A DNA stretch of 57,163 nucleotides from Chloroflexota bacterium. Its GTDB lineage: Bacteria; Chloroflexota; Anaerolineae; J102. The position numbers and the translations under genes are program-made. Shown here piece after piece: positions 42,575 to 50,714 of this stretch (its first letter is position 1; each line of letters starts with the position of its first letter). The notes beneath the pieces are model-generated. The model had not been told where the DNA came from, did not search any database, and saw only the letters and a list, made by a program, of their open reading frames with translations. The DNA lies in assembly GCA_013151415.1 (NCBI GenBank), contig JAADII010000049.1:1-57163 (forward strand), written 5' to 3'.

Positions 42575-43822
42575 TTAATTTCTGACTTCCTCTCCCCCAA
42601 GCCTCTCCAGCAAATCGACGACCAACCCCGCGTATGCTTGCGCCGCGCGTTGCACGTCGTCCAGACGGATGGATTCGTTGGCCGTATGAGCGAGCCGCGA
42701 TTCGCCTGGGCCAAAGCCCACGGTGGGAATGCCGGCTTCGCCCATGGTGTATGCGCCGTCGGTTGAGAAGGGCCATGTGCGCAAAGCGGGCCGGCGGCCA
42801 AACTGGCGCTCGAGCGAGTCGCATGCCGCCACCACCAAAGGGTGATCTTCGGCCATGAGCCAGGCCGGATAAATTTCAGGCCCTTCGGTTTCGTAGCCAG
42901 TATAACTGACACTATGATAATGCGCCATCTCAACCACGCCGCGAATCGCCTCGCGTTGCATCACGGCTTCGATCTCCGCCAACGCGCGCGCGGCGGTTTC
43001 GCCCAAAGTGAGCCGCCGATCCACCACCAAATCGCATCGATCTGGAATCGCGTTGCGGCCGCTGGCCACTGTGATCAGTTGCGTGACGGCCAAACTGCCT
43101 TTGCCCAAGACCGCATCGCTCATCAAGCCGCCGCCCAGCAGGTCCAGGCTAAATATGAGTCGCGCGGCGTTGGTCAATGCATTTTCGCCCTCTTCGGGCG
43201 TAGATGCATGGCTGGCGCGGCCAAACACAGAGATGTTGATCTCCATACGGCCGCGATGACCGCGAGCGACGCGCAAATTCGTTGGTTCGCCCAAAATCAC
43301 CCAGTCCGGCCGAACCCCCTCCTCCTCCACCAGAACGCGCATGGCCATGCCCTCGGTGGGCTCCTCTTGCACCACCGCGGCGATCACCACCTCGCCCGGC
43401 AGGTCCACCCCGCGACGGGCCAACAGGCCCACGCCATAAATCATGGCGGCCAATGCGCCCTTCATGTCCACGCTGCCCAAGCCATATAACCGGCCTTCGC
43501 GAACTTCGCCGCCAAATGGGTCCATCTCCCAGGCGTCGGGGTTGCCAATGCCCACCGTATCCATATGGCCATTGAGCAACAAAACCGGACCGCCAGGTCG
43601 GCCATAGCGCCCGATAACGTTTCCGATCCGGTCGACGCGCACACTGGGCAGACCCTGAGCATGCATTTCAGAGGCAATGATTCTTGCAATCGCGGCCTCC
43701 TGGCCTGATAGGCTTGGCGTTTGCACCAGGCGTTGCAGAAAATCGCAACAGGCTTCGCGCTCATGCGACGCCATTATCGGCAGTTTTGGGGTGGTTCGGG
43801 CAAAAAGGAAGGGAAGGGCCAT
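42575..43822 (-). CDS. M20-family metallohydrolase (ArgE/DapE/YgeY-like)
   Basis: 415 residues; GAGG six bases before ATG 43822 decides the start over ATG 43774. Di-zinc site: H86 and D88 in LNGHMDTVG, D119 in GSVDMKG, the catalytic pair E153/E154 in VQEEPTEG, GEPTNL, and a C-terminal His in ESRLAHTANESI. A dimerisation lid domain (about 205-325) contains GRASHASTPEEGENA. Family members remove acyl or peptide groups from small amides. It sits inside an exopolysaccharide operon (21 and 26 bases from its neighbours), so an N-acyl group on a sugar or precursor is a conceivable target; this is inference. Confidence 0.85.
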   Translation of the reverse strand: MALPFLFARTTPKLPIMASHEREACCDFLQRLVQTPSLSGQEAAIARIIASEMHAQGLPSVRVDRIGNVIGRYGRPGGPVLLLNGHMDTVGIGNPDAWEMDPFGGEVREGRLYGLGSVDMKGALAAMIYGVGLLARRGVDLPGEVVIAAVVQEEPTEGMAMRVLVEEEGVRPDWVILGEPTNLRVARGHRGRMEINISVFGRASHASTPEEGENALTNAARLIFSLDLLGGGLMSDAVLGKGSLAVTQLITVASGRNAIPDRCDLVVDRRLTLGETAARALAEIEAVMQREAIRGVVEMAHYHSVSYTGYETEGPEIYPAWLMAEDHPLVVAACDSLERQFGRRPALRTWPFSTDGAYTMGEAGIPTVGFGPGESRLAHTANESIRLDDVQRAAQAYAGLVVDLLERLGGEEVRN

Positions 43823-43848
43823 AGAACGCCTCACATGTTTTTTGTCTT

Positions 43849-45276
43849 TTAATATGCGCCTTCGCCGAGCAGCACCTTGGGAATGGTGCGCAGCAAAATC
43901 GTGATGTCGAGCATGGGGGTCCAATTCTCTACATAGTAAATGTCTAACAACACCATTTCATCGAAACTAAGGTCCGAGCGGCCGGAAACCTGCCAAAGCC
44001 CTGTAAGGCCGGGCGTCACTTCCAGGCGTTTGCGCTGCCAGGGTTCATATGCCTCGACCTCCTCGGGCAAGGCCGGACGCGGCCCCACCAGGCTCATCTC
44101 ACCTCGCAACACATTAAAGGTTTGGGGCAATTCATCCAAACTGAAACGACGCAAATAACGACCTACGCGAGTGAGCCGGGGATCATTGCGGATCTTGAAC
44201 AAGGGGCCGTCGGCCTCGTTTAGCGCCGCCAGCTGTTCGCGTAAAGCTTCGGCCTCGACCACCATGGTGCGAAATTTGTATGTATAAAAGGGTTTTCCAT
44301 TCTTGCCAATGCGCTTTTGCACAAAGAGCGCGGGGCCGGGCGAATCCAACTTGATCATCAAGGCGATAACGCCCATAAGCGGAAGAAAGAAAAGCAAGGA
44401 GATGCTGGTGAGCAACAGGTCGAGACCTCGCTTGAAGGCCAGCCGCGGTCCGGCGATGGATACATGCTTCACGCCCAAAAGGGGGATGCCTTCCAGCATT
44501 TCCACATCCACCCGATCGAGGCTCATTTGCAAAACATCGGGCACCACGCGAGTGCGCACGCCCAACCGTTCGCACTGTTGCAACACGCGCATAATGCGCC
44601 GATGATATTGCCAGGGCAGGGTGATGATGACTTCGTCCACATGATGATCGGCAATGACCTGAGGAAGATTGTCGATAGGCCCCAACGCGTTGAACGGGCC
44701 CAAATTCTTTTGCCCTTTGTCGGGATTGTCGTCCAAAAAGCCGATGACTTCGTAGCCAAGATTGCGATTGGCCAGCAGCACGCGCATAATCCGACGGCTC
44801 ACCTCTCCCGCGCCCACCAACAGCACGCGGCGGATGCCCACGCCCTTGCGGCGAAGCCAGGTCATGAACTGGCGATTGAGCAAACGGCCGGTGGCCGTAA
44901 ACACCAGGATGAGCACGCCGGCAATGCCGTAGACCAGTCGAGAATGATAGATGGGCTGAAACATGTAGTTGCCCACCATCAACACGATGGTCACTGTGGT
45001 GACGCCGTTGAACAAGCGATAGAATTCCTCGAAATAGCCCACCCCGCGAGGCAGACGATATAGACCCTCCATGTAAAATGCGGCCACGATCAATGCGGCG
45101 GCCAGCAAGGCGATGCCGAAATAGAAGCGAAACGTGGTGTAGGAGGATGGATCGACCGAACGATACCATTGCAACTCATACCGCACATACCAGGCGAGAT
45201 AGAATGCGGCCACCACCAACAAGGCGTCGAGTGCGGCGAGAAACGCTTTATGGAAGCGCAAGAATCTCTCAACCAT
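43849..45276 (-). CDS. Exopolysaccharide polyprenyl glycosylphosphotransferase (WbaP/CpsE-like)
   Basis: 475 residues from ATG 45276, preceded by GGAGG at six bases. About four N-terminal membrane helices, then a Rossmann-like segment (VLLVGAGEVSRRIMRVLL, VIGFLDDNPDKG), then a C-terminal bacterial sugar transferase domain: KRGLDLLLTSISLLF, VQKRIGKNG, YKFRTM, SLDELPQ, MSLVGPRPALPEE and PGLTGLWQVSGRS. It transfers a sugar-1-phosphate to undecaprenyl phosphate, the first step of repeat-unit assembly, at the cytoplasmic membrane face. The start lies within the last eight bases of the upstream glycosyltransferase gene, showing translational coupling. Confidence 0.95.
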   Translation of the reverse strand: MVERFLRFHKAFLAALDALLVVAAFYLAWYVRYELQWYRSVDPSSYTTFRFYFGIALLAAALIVAAFYMEGLYRLPRGVGYFEEFYRLFNGVTTVTIVLMVGNYMFQPIYHSRLVYGIAGVLILVFTATGRLLNRQFMTWLRRKGVGIRRVLLVGAGEVSRRIMRVLLANRNLGYEVIGFLDDNPDKGQKNLGPFNALGPIDNLPQVIADHHVDEVIITLPWQYHRRIMRVLQQCERLGVRTRVVPDVLQMSLDRVDVEMLEGIPLLGVKHVSIAGPRLAFKRGLDLLLTSISLLFFLPLMGVIALMIKLDSPGPALFVQKRIGKNGKPFYTYKFRTMVVEAEALREQLAALNEADGPLFKIRNDPRLTRVGRYLRRFSLDELPQTFNVLRGEMSLVGPRPALPEEVEAYEPWQRKRLEVTPGLTGLWQVSGRSDLSFDEMVLLDIYYVENWTPMLDITILLRTIPKVLLGEGAY

Positions 45277-46435
45277 GGCTCGCCTCCAACACACGCGCGT
45301 ACAGCGCGGCGGTTTGGGCGGCGGTTGTCGTCCACCGAAACCGTCGCGCTTGCCTTAATCCGGCTTCGCGCATGGCTTGCATACGTTCGTCGTCATTCAA
45401 GATAGCGGCGATGGTCTGCGCCAGCAGCTCGACATCATTGGGGTCCACGGTCGCGGCCGCGTCTCCCGCCACCTCGGGAAGGCTGCTCACCGTCGAGGTG
45501 ATGGTGGGTGCGCCGCAAGCCATCGCCTCGGCCACAGGCAAACCAAAGCCTTCATAACGAGAAGGATAAAGAAACAATGTCGCCGCGTTGTAAAGCCAGG
45601 GCAATGTTTCAGAGGGTGCAAATCCCAGGAAACGCACATGGCTGTGCAGGTCCAAGGCGTCCATTTGCTCGAAAATAGCGTCGTAATCCCACCCCGCGCC
45701 GCCGGCGATGAGAAGGGGCAAAGGCGATGCGCTCATGCGGCGGTACAGTGCATACGCCTTGAGCAAATGGACATAGTTCTTGCGCGGCTCCAGGGTGCCC
45801 ACGCTGAGCAAAAAACGCGGCGGCCATCCTTCTTGCTGGCGACGCTGAGCCACTTCGTCGCGCGGTAACGGATGATAGCGTGGGTCCACGCCGTTGTAAA
45901 TCACTTCGATCTTGTGGCGCGGCACGCGCAACAAGCGTTGCAATTCGTTGGCCGTGGCTTGCGAAACCGCGATCACGCAATGCGCGCGACGACAACTGAG
46001 GGCCGTGATGCGGGATAAATAGAAACGATTGCTCGGACGAAACGCCTGAGGATAGCGCAAAAAGCTGAGATCGTGCACAGTGACAACCGACGTCGCAGAT
46101 GAAACAATGGGCGTGGCGTAAGCCAAACCGTGCACGAGTTGGATATGATCTTTACGAAGAAGAAGAGGCAGCCGGCACTGCTCCCAAAAGATGCGAACCA
46201 CAGGGTTTGGGTTGGTGAGGCGCGCTCGATAAACATCTACGCCACGGGGGGCGCGATAGGCCGCGTCCAAAACGTATGCGCGATAATGAAATGCGCTTGC
46301 CTGCCGGGGCAAGTGTTCGAGAAGTTGACTGCTATAATGATGAATGCCCGCGCCGCGATATGATTTTTGATTGGCGAGAAGAGTGGCGATCAGACCGACG
46401 CGGGGTTGATTTCGTTCGTGTAATTGATTGGACAC
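45269..46435 (-). CDS. GT1/GT4-type glycosyltransferase
   Basis: 388 residues starting at a GTG (46435). GT-B fold: N-terminal Gly-rich acceptor side (KSYRGAGIHHYSSQLLEHL), VTVHDLSF, IAVSQATANELQ, then the C-terminal nucleotide-sugar domain with SVGTLEPRKNY, LFLYPSRYEGFGLPVAEAMACG (the EX7E-type motif) and SSLPEVAGDAA. The family includes mannosyl- and galactosyltransferases of surface polysaccharides; the sugar cannot be told. First gene of the exopolysaccharide operon. A perfect TATAAT ends six bases upstream of the GTG, so the message may be leaderless or the true start may be downstream. Confidence 0.88.
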   Translation of the reverse strand: MSNQLHERNQPRVGLIATLLANQKSYRGAGIHHYSSQLLEHLPRQASAFHYRAYVLDAAYRAPRGVDVYRARLTNPNPVVRIFWEQCRLPLLLRKDHIQLVHGLAYATPIVSSATSVVTVHDLSFLRYPQAFRPSNRFYLSRITALSCRRAHCVIAVSQATANELQRLLRVPRHKIEVIYNGVDPRYHPLPRDEVAQRRQQEGWPPRFLLSVGTLEPRKNYVHLLKAYALYRRMSASPLPLLIAGGAGWDYDAIFEQMDALDLHSHVRFLGFAPSETLPWLYNAATLFLYPSRYEGFGLPVAEAMACGAPTITSTVSSLPEVAGDAAATVDPNDVELLAQTIAAILNDDERMQAMREAGLRQARRFRWTTTAAQTAALYARVLEASHG

Positions 46436-46441
46436 CCGTTC

Positions 46442-46471
46442 ATTATATGCCAGGATTCAGCTTGAAGCCAA
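46442..46471 (-). promoter_or_regulatory. Predicted promoter of the exopolysaccharide operon
   Basis: On the minus strand, TTGGCT (46471-46466), an 18-base spacer and a perfect TATAAT (46447-46442). It places the transcription start at or next to the GTG start codon at 46435. Confidence 0.5.
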
Positions 46472-46597
46472 TGACCGACGCTAACAAAGAGGCGAAGAGG
46501 TCGGATTGATCGGGCGCGCTCAATGGTTTGGAAGGCCGCAAAGGGAGCAAAAGGCGGGCGCTTTACGCCTCGCGCGGGTTTCGAGATGGCGCATTTG

Positions 46598-46632
46598 AAA
46601 ACCCGAAGGACCTGAGCGACCCTTCGGGTTTT
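46598..46632 (-). terminator. Terminator of the rpmH-rnpA-yidD-yidC-jag operon
   Basis: A perfect 12-base stem (AAAACCCGAAGG with CCTTCGGGTTTT) encloses an 11-base loop. On the minus strand the stem ends in GGGTTTT, 34 bases after the jag stop. Confidence 0.8.
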
Positions 46633-46666
46633 GGTTGGCGAACGATATCGGGCCGATGGTCGCCCG

Positions 46667-47488
46667 TTATGTGGGAATGATGGTCACCTTGCGATTGTCG
46701 CCTTCGCCTATGCTTTCAGTATAGACGTCCTCGCGATCGCGCAAAGCCAAATGGACAATGCGGCGCTCGCGCGCGGGCATGGCCTCGAGGATGACTGTGC
46801 GCCGCTCCCGCACCGCGCGGTCGGCCATGCGTTCGGCCAAGGCTTGCAAGGTGCGCTCACGACGACGTTTGTAGTTCTGCACATCCACCTCGATATTCAA
46901 CCAACGGTGGGTGTGACGATTGGCCACCAATCGCACAAGATACTGAATAGAAGCCAGCGTTTCACCGCGGCGACCGATCAGAATGCCCAGATCATCGCCG
47001 GCAATGTTGAGATAATATTGAGGAAGCTCGCCTTCTTGCGCAGGCTGGTGAAAACTGGCCTCCACGGTGGTGGTGAGGCCCATGAAATCGAGCATGTTTT
47101 GCAAGAAATCCCGGCTCAACGCCAACACTTCCTGAACTTCGTCCCGGCGCTTCGCGTCGTTCTCTTCATCGAGTTCGGGGACGGATGCGCTTGCTTCGTC
47201 CGACGAATCCGATAGCGAAACGCCTGTGGCAGATGAAACCTGAGTTTCGGGGCCCACATCGCCTGTTTCGCCCCTGGTCGCCTCCTCGGAAGTCGGTTCG
47301 CTCGCGTCGGACGAAACATCGCTCGGGCGCGGGGTGAGCCGCACCAACGCCGGTCTTGAACCCAACCCAAACACGCCACTGTGCCCCTCGTCGAGCACGG
47401 TGATTTCAACGGCTTCCTCGCTCAATCCTAGGTCTTGCAAGCCGGTTTCAACGGCTTCTTTGATGGTTCGACCAGTGTACTCAGGCAT
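46667..47488 (-). CDS. jag: Jag/KhpB RNA-binding protein
   Basis: 273 residues with the full Jag order: Jag-N domain (1-50, KEAVETGLQDLGLSEEAVEITVLDEG, shown here as its conserved GVFGLGSRPALVRL end), an acidic Ser/Thr/Glu-rich linker (about 55-110), a KH domain with GDDLGILIGRRGETL (about 160-175), and an R3H domain ending ARERRIVHLALRDREDVYTE plus GDNRKVTII. It binds single-stranded RNA and, with KhpA, influences cell-wall growth and small-RNA regulation. It starts 15 bases after the yidC stop, the conserved order in many bacteria. Confidence 0.95.
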   Translation of the reverse strand: MPEYTGRTIKEAVETGLQDLGLSEEAVEITVLDEGHSGVFGLGSRPALVRLTPRPSDVSSDASEPTSEEATRGETGDVGPETQVSSATGVSLSDSSDEASASVPELDEENDAKRRDEVQEVLALSRDFLQNMLDFMGLTTTVEASFHQPAQEGELPQYYLNIAGDDLGILIGRRGETLASIQYLVRLVANRHTHRWLNIEVDVQNYKRRRERTLQALAERMADRAVRERRTVILEAMPARERRIVHLALRDREDVYTESIGEGDNRKVTIIPT

Positions 47489-47503
47489 GTGACCTCCAAA
47501 TAA

Positions 47504-48580
47504 TCAGCGACGCTTGCGACGTTTGCGACGCGTACGCGCCTGTGGGGGCGGAGTCTTGCTCTTTGCCGGCTTGGCCTGCTTGGGTTTCCCGCCCTCGTTT
47601 GCTGCGCTCGCGACATTCGCGGTCGAGGCGTCGCCCGATTCGGAGATTTCTTCGCCCGCCGAAGATTGCACAGATGGGCTCAAGGCGACGGCTTCATCCC
47701 AGGCCGTGGTTTGACGGTTGACATAGACTTGCTGCAACAAGGCCAACACATTGCCCACCACCCAATATAGGCTCAAGCCAGCGGGGACCTGTAAGGCAAA
47801 AAACACAAACATGCCGGTCATAAGCAGCGTCATCTGGCCCATCATGCCCGCGGCGGGATTGTCTTCCGCGCTGGGTTGAATCTGGGTGGCCTGACTCATT
47901 TTGGTCATGGCGTATTGCGTAACGGCTAAAATAGCGGGCAACACCAGGTAGGGCCAGACATCGGGTTTGAGCAATCCCTGAAGCGAAAGGTTTTCCATGA
48001 TCCAGGTAAAGCCATCGCGATAGCCGGGATAGGCCAGATCAGGGATAAAATAAAAGGGCGAACCCGGAAAGCCAGAAGTGACAAGCAAACCAAGGATCGC
48101 GTAATAAAATGCCAATAGAATGGGCATCTGCAAAAGCGTAGGCAAACATCCGGCCATCTGCGCCTGGGTGATGCCATGCTTTTGGTAAAGCTTCATCTGT
48201 TCTTCCTGAAGCTTTTGCTTGTTCTTGCTATATTTTTTCTTCAGCGCGTCCAGCTCAGGCTGGAGCATCTTCATTTTTATCGAGGCTTCACGCATGGATT
48301 TCATCTGCTTCAAACCCAAAGGCAACAGAAGCAGACGAATGATCAGCGTCACAGCAATAATAGCCCAACCCCAGGCATAAACCCCGGCAATTGGCTCCAA
48401 CCGATCATGAAAAAACGTAATGGCCAGACGAATGGGCGCGGCGATAGGCTCGAAAATGCCGGGTTCGTAGATCAGTTGGCCTGTTTCAGGATCATCGACG
48501 ATGCCGCCACAGCCGCTCAAGACCAGGGCGGCGATCACCAACGCGAGGAAGATTAGTAGTCTTTTCTGGGAACGCTTCAC
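47504..48580 (-). CDS. yidC: YidC/Oxa1-type membrane protein insertase
   Basis: 358 residues. Signal with lipobox LVLSGC near residues 20-25, so a lipoprotein form like SpoIIIJ of monoderm bacteria. Five membrane segments follow; the hydrophilic-groove Arg lies in TLIIRLLLLPLG, then the cytoplasmic coiled hairpin (KMLQPELDALKKKYSKNKQK) and MAGCLPTLLQMPILLAFYYAI. The C-terminal tail after about residue 290 is long and ends with strongly basic TRRKRRKRR, a feature linked to ribosome contact in SRP-poor systems. It inserts membrane proteins with or without SecYEG. Next to yidD and jag. Confidence 0.95.
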   Translation of the reverse strand: MKRSQKRLLIFLALVIAALVLSGCGGIVDDPETGQLIYEPGIFEPIAAPIRLAITFFHDRLEPIAGVYAWGWAIIAVTLIIRLLLLPLGLKQMKSMREASIKMKMLQPELDALKKKYSKNKQKLQEEQMKLYQKHGITQAQMAGCLPTLLQMPILLAFYYAILGLLVTSGFPGSPFYFIPDLAYPGYRDGFTWIMENLSLQGLLKPDVWPYLVLPAILAVTQYAMTKMSQATQIQPSAEDNPAAGMMGQMTLLMTGMFVFFALQVPAGLSLYWVVGNVLALLQQVYVNRQTTAWDEAVALSPSVQSSAGEEISESGDASTANVASAANEGGKPKQAKPAKSKTPPPQARTRRKRRKRR

Positions 48581-48629
48581 TTACGAACTCCATCGCCGAG
48601 CGCGTCGGCGAGAACAAAATTCAAGATTT

Positions 48630-48842
48630 TCAGTCGGGAACCGGATCGTGACCGCCTTCGTGGAAGGGATGACACCGGGCGATGCGTTTGACGCCTAGCC
48701 ATCCCCCGCGTAAAACGCCATGTTTTTCTATCGCCTCGTAAGTGTAGTGTGAGCAAGTGGGCGTGTAAATGCAATTACTTCCAAACAGAGGCGAAAGAAA
48801 ACGCTGGTAAAAACGAATTAGAAAGAGAAAAAGAGATTTCAT
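48630..48842 (-). CDS. yidD: YidD membrane protein insertion efficiency factor
   Basis: 70 residues, normal for Yid[22 protein letters not shown] (first 20: [20 protein letters not shown]) with [14 protein letters not shown] and [13 protein letters not shown] are the conserved blocks, including three cysteines. It aids YidC-dependent insertion at the membrane. It lies 49 bases before yidC. No Shine-Dalgarno sequence precedes ATG 48842; the space upstream is the arm of array D, whose folding would cover the start region. Confidence 0.95.
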   Translation of the reverse strand: MKSLFLFLIRFYQRFLSPLFGSNCIYTPTCSHYTYEAIEKHGVLRGGWLGVKRIARCHPFHEGGHDPVPD

Positions 48843-48846
48843 ACAA

Positions 48847-48914
48847 AATGATTAATGATTAAAGGTCAAAGATGGAAGTTTCGCAATTTCACGCCCTATC
48901 CTTAATCATTAATC
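48847..48914. repeat. Inverted short-tandem array D (word ATTAATG)
   Basis: The left arm GATTAATGATTAAAGG (48850-48865, extended leftward by AAT) and the right arm TCCTTAATCATTAATC (48899-48914) pair almost perfectly around a 33-base loop. It fills the gap between rnpA and yidD and ends five bases before the yidD ATG. Confidence 0.7.
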
Positions 48915-48923
48915 GTCAAAACA

Positions 48924-49265
48924 TTATTCTTCAGCCAGCAAACCGGCCTTACGAAGCGCCCGACGACATTCCGCGTCCACTTCGGCAAAGGTTTTTCCCA
49001 CAATCGCGGGACGGGCAATGAAGACGCAATCCCACCCGGGTGCAATTTTGTCTAAGAGAAGCCGCACCGATTCTCGCATCAACCGACGAGCCCGATTCCG
49101 ACGGACGGCCTTGCCCACGCGGCGGCTGGCGGTGAAGCCAAATCGGCTGTAAGGCAGATCGTTCGGCAAGCACACTAAAATGACCGAGCGTTCTTTGAAG
49201 CTTTTGCCCTGACGCCGGACTTGCCGAAATCGATCATATTCGCGCAACCGGTAGCGGCGATGCAC
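48924..49265 (-). CDS. rnpA: Ribonuclease P protein component
   Basis: 113 residues. RYRLREYDRFRQVRRQGKSF at the start, FGFTASRRVGKAVRRNRARR (the RNR motif) and LMRESVRLLLDKIAPGWDCVF are diagnostic. It assists the P RNA in removing 5' leaders from pre-tRNA. It begins 22 bases after the rpmH stop, the near-universal arrangement, and precedes yidD. Confidence 0.96.
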   Translation of the reverse strand: MHRRYRLREYDRFRQVRRQGKSFKERSVILVCLPNDLPYSRFGFTASRRVGKAVRRNRARRLMRESVRLLLDKIAPGWDCVFIARPAIVGKTFAEVDAECRRALRKAGLLAEE

Positions 49266-49287
49266 CGAGAATCGAGTGAAAGCGATG

Positions 49288-49422
49288 TCAGACGGTGAGA
49301 CGCTTTCGCCCCTTGCGACGCCGACGCTTGATCACGTTTCGTCCGCCGGGAGTGCGCATCCGAGCGCGGAAGCCATGAGTTCGGGCGCGTTTTCGCACTT
49401 TGGGTTGCCAGGTTCGTTTCAT
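49288..49422 (-). CDS. rpmH: 50S ribosomal protein L34
   Basis: 44 codons read from ATG 49422 to TGA 49288-49290: it begins [18 protein letters not shown], then [20 protein letters not shown], ending RKRLTV, a standard L34 with position 5 Trp in place of the usual Tyr. AAGGTGA lies seven bases upstream of the ATG. First gene of the rpmH-rnpA-yidD-yidC-jag cluster. dnaA, often upstream of rpmH, is absent; glpX is there instead, and I see no DnaA boxes in the 288-base gap. Confidence 0.96.
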   Translation of the reverse strand: MKRTWQPKVRKRARTHGFRARMRTPGGRNVIKRRRRKGRKRLTV

Positions 49423-49623
49423 GATGGAGTCACCTTTATCAATGGATGAGAGTATCTAAAATGGTGGTTCGATCAAAATAAAGCGATGTTTTTGTGCGCG
49501 GACCATATGGACGGCCAGCCCTCGCCTCATTGTCTAGCCGCCTCGCCAAGACGCGGCTCAATGAGAAATCGATGAGCGTGCAACGCACATCACAAGCATT
49601 TCATAGACACAGACATAAAAGGA

Positions 49624-49643
49624 GGGAGGCTTGTCGGCCTCCC
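49624..49643 (-). terminator. Hairpin terminator after glpX
   Basis: GGGAGGC and GCCTCCC form a 7-base stem with a 6-base loop (TTGTCG on the plus strand). On the minus strand the stem is followed by TCCTTTTAT. It separates torD-glpX from rpmH. Confidence 0.6.
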
Positions 49644-49710
49644 GCCAATGCAAAAAACAATTATATACCGCGATGGCGCGCGCGTCAAAAAAGTTAAGGC
49701 CACAGAACCC

Positions 49711-50673
49711 TCACAGCAAGTGCTCGGAGCGTATCTCGCGACGGGTTCCGGTCATCCCGCGAAGGATCAATGAATGCGTCTCGGCGCGGCCGCGATGATA
49801 GCGCACGCCATCGAGCAGAGGACCATCTGTGACGCCTGTGGCCGCGAAGAAGATGTCGTCGTTGGTGATCAGTTCGTTGCATGTGAGCACGGCTTCGGGG
49901 TCTAATCCCGCTTCTCGACAACGCTCCCGCTCCATCTCAGATTGGGGAGCAATGCGGCCCAACATGGCGCCCTTCAAAGCGCGCACAGCGCAAGCCGCGG
50001 TGACGCCCTCGGCCACACCGCCCACGCCCATAAGCACATCGACGCCCGAATCAGGCATCGCGGCCAAAATCGCGCCGGCAATGTCCCCTTCCGAATGCAA
50101 CGCCACGCGAGCGCCGGCCATGCGGATCTCATCGATCAAATCCGCGTGTCGCGGGCGATCGAGCACAAACACCACCAAATCCCTCACCTCCTTTTGCTTG
50201 ACGCGAGCAATGAGGGCCAGTGTCCAGGCGGGCGGCGCGTCCATGCATTCGGGAACCAAGGCTTCGCCCACATCGCGATCCACCACGATCTTGTGCATAT
50301 AGACGGCTGGCGAGGGCGACCACATAGAGCCGCGCGGGGCCACGGCCACCACCGAAATCGCGCCCGGTCGCCCCTCCATCAAAAGCCGCGTGCCGTCTAT
50401 GGGGTCCACCGTCACATCCATGGCTGGCCCATGACCATTACCCACCCGATTGCCCGTATCCAAAGGCGAATGAATGCCGCTTTTGGCCTCCTCGCCAATG
50501 ACGATATGACCATCCATATCCAGCTCATTGAGCACGGCCAGCATGGCGTCGGTTGCGGCGCGATCGGGCTTCACGCGATCACCCAATCCCATCCAACGCC
50601 CCGCTTGAATAGCTGCGGATTCGGTCACGCGCACAAGATCAAGCCCGAGATTGCGAGGGACGTATTCGTTCAT
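49711..50673 (-). CDS. glpX: Fructose-1,6-bisphosphatase class II (GlpX)
   Basis: 320 residues from ATG 50673, the usual GlpX length; the open frame extends much further upstream but that part is antisense-like noise over torD. Motifs: RVTESAAIQAGRWMGLGD at the start, VIGEEAKSG, the metal/phosphatase motif VDPIDGTRLL (D90-T95), SVVAVAP, and GVGGVAEGVTAACAVRALKG. It hydrolyses fructose-1,6-bisphosphate in gluconeogenesis. It lies 41 bases after torD on the same strand. A purine-rich AGAGAGA precedes the start. Confidence 0.93.
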   Translation of the reverse strand: MNEYVPRNLGLDLVRVTESAAIQAGRWMGLGDRVKPDRAATDAMLAVLNELDMDGHIVIGEEAKSGIHSPLDTGNRVGNGHGPAMDVTVDPIDGTRLLMEGRPGAISVVAVAPRGSMWSPSPAVYMHKIVVDRDVGEALVPECMDAPPAWTLALIARVKQKEVRDLVVFVLDRPRHADLIDEIRMAGARVALHSEGDIAGAILAAMPDSGVDVLMGVGGVAEGVTAACAVRALKGAMLGRIAPQSEMERERCREAGLDPEAVLTCNELITNDDIFFAATGVTDGPLLDGVRYHRGRAETHSLILRGMTGTRREIRSEHLL

Positions 50674-50714
50674 GAACATTCTCTCTGAAACTAAAGTCAT
50701 TTTCTGACTTGATT

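Noticed and set aside
49423-49710. Replication origin upstream of rpmH
   Set aside because: No dnaA gene and no cluster of TTATCCACA-like boxes in the gap; only the rpmH ribosome-binding site and the glpX terminator are visible.
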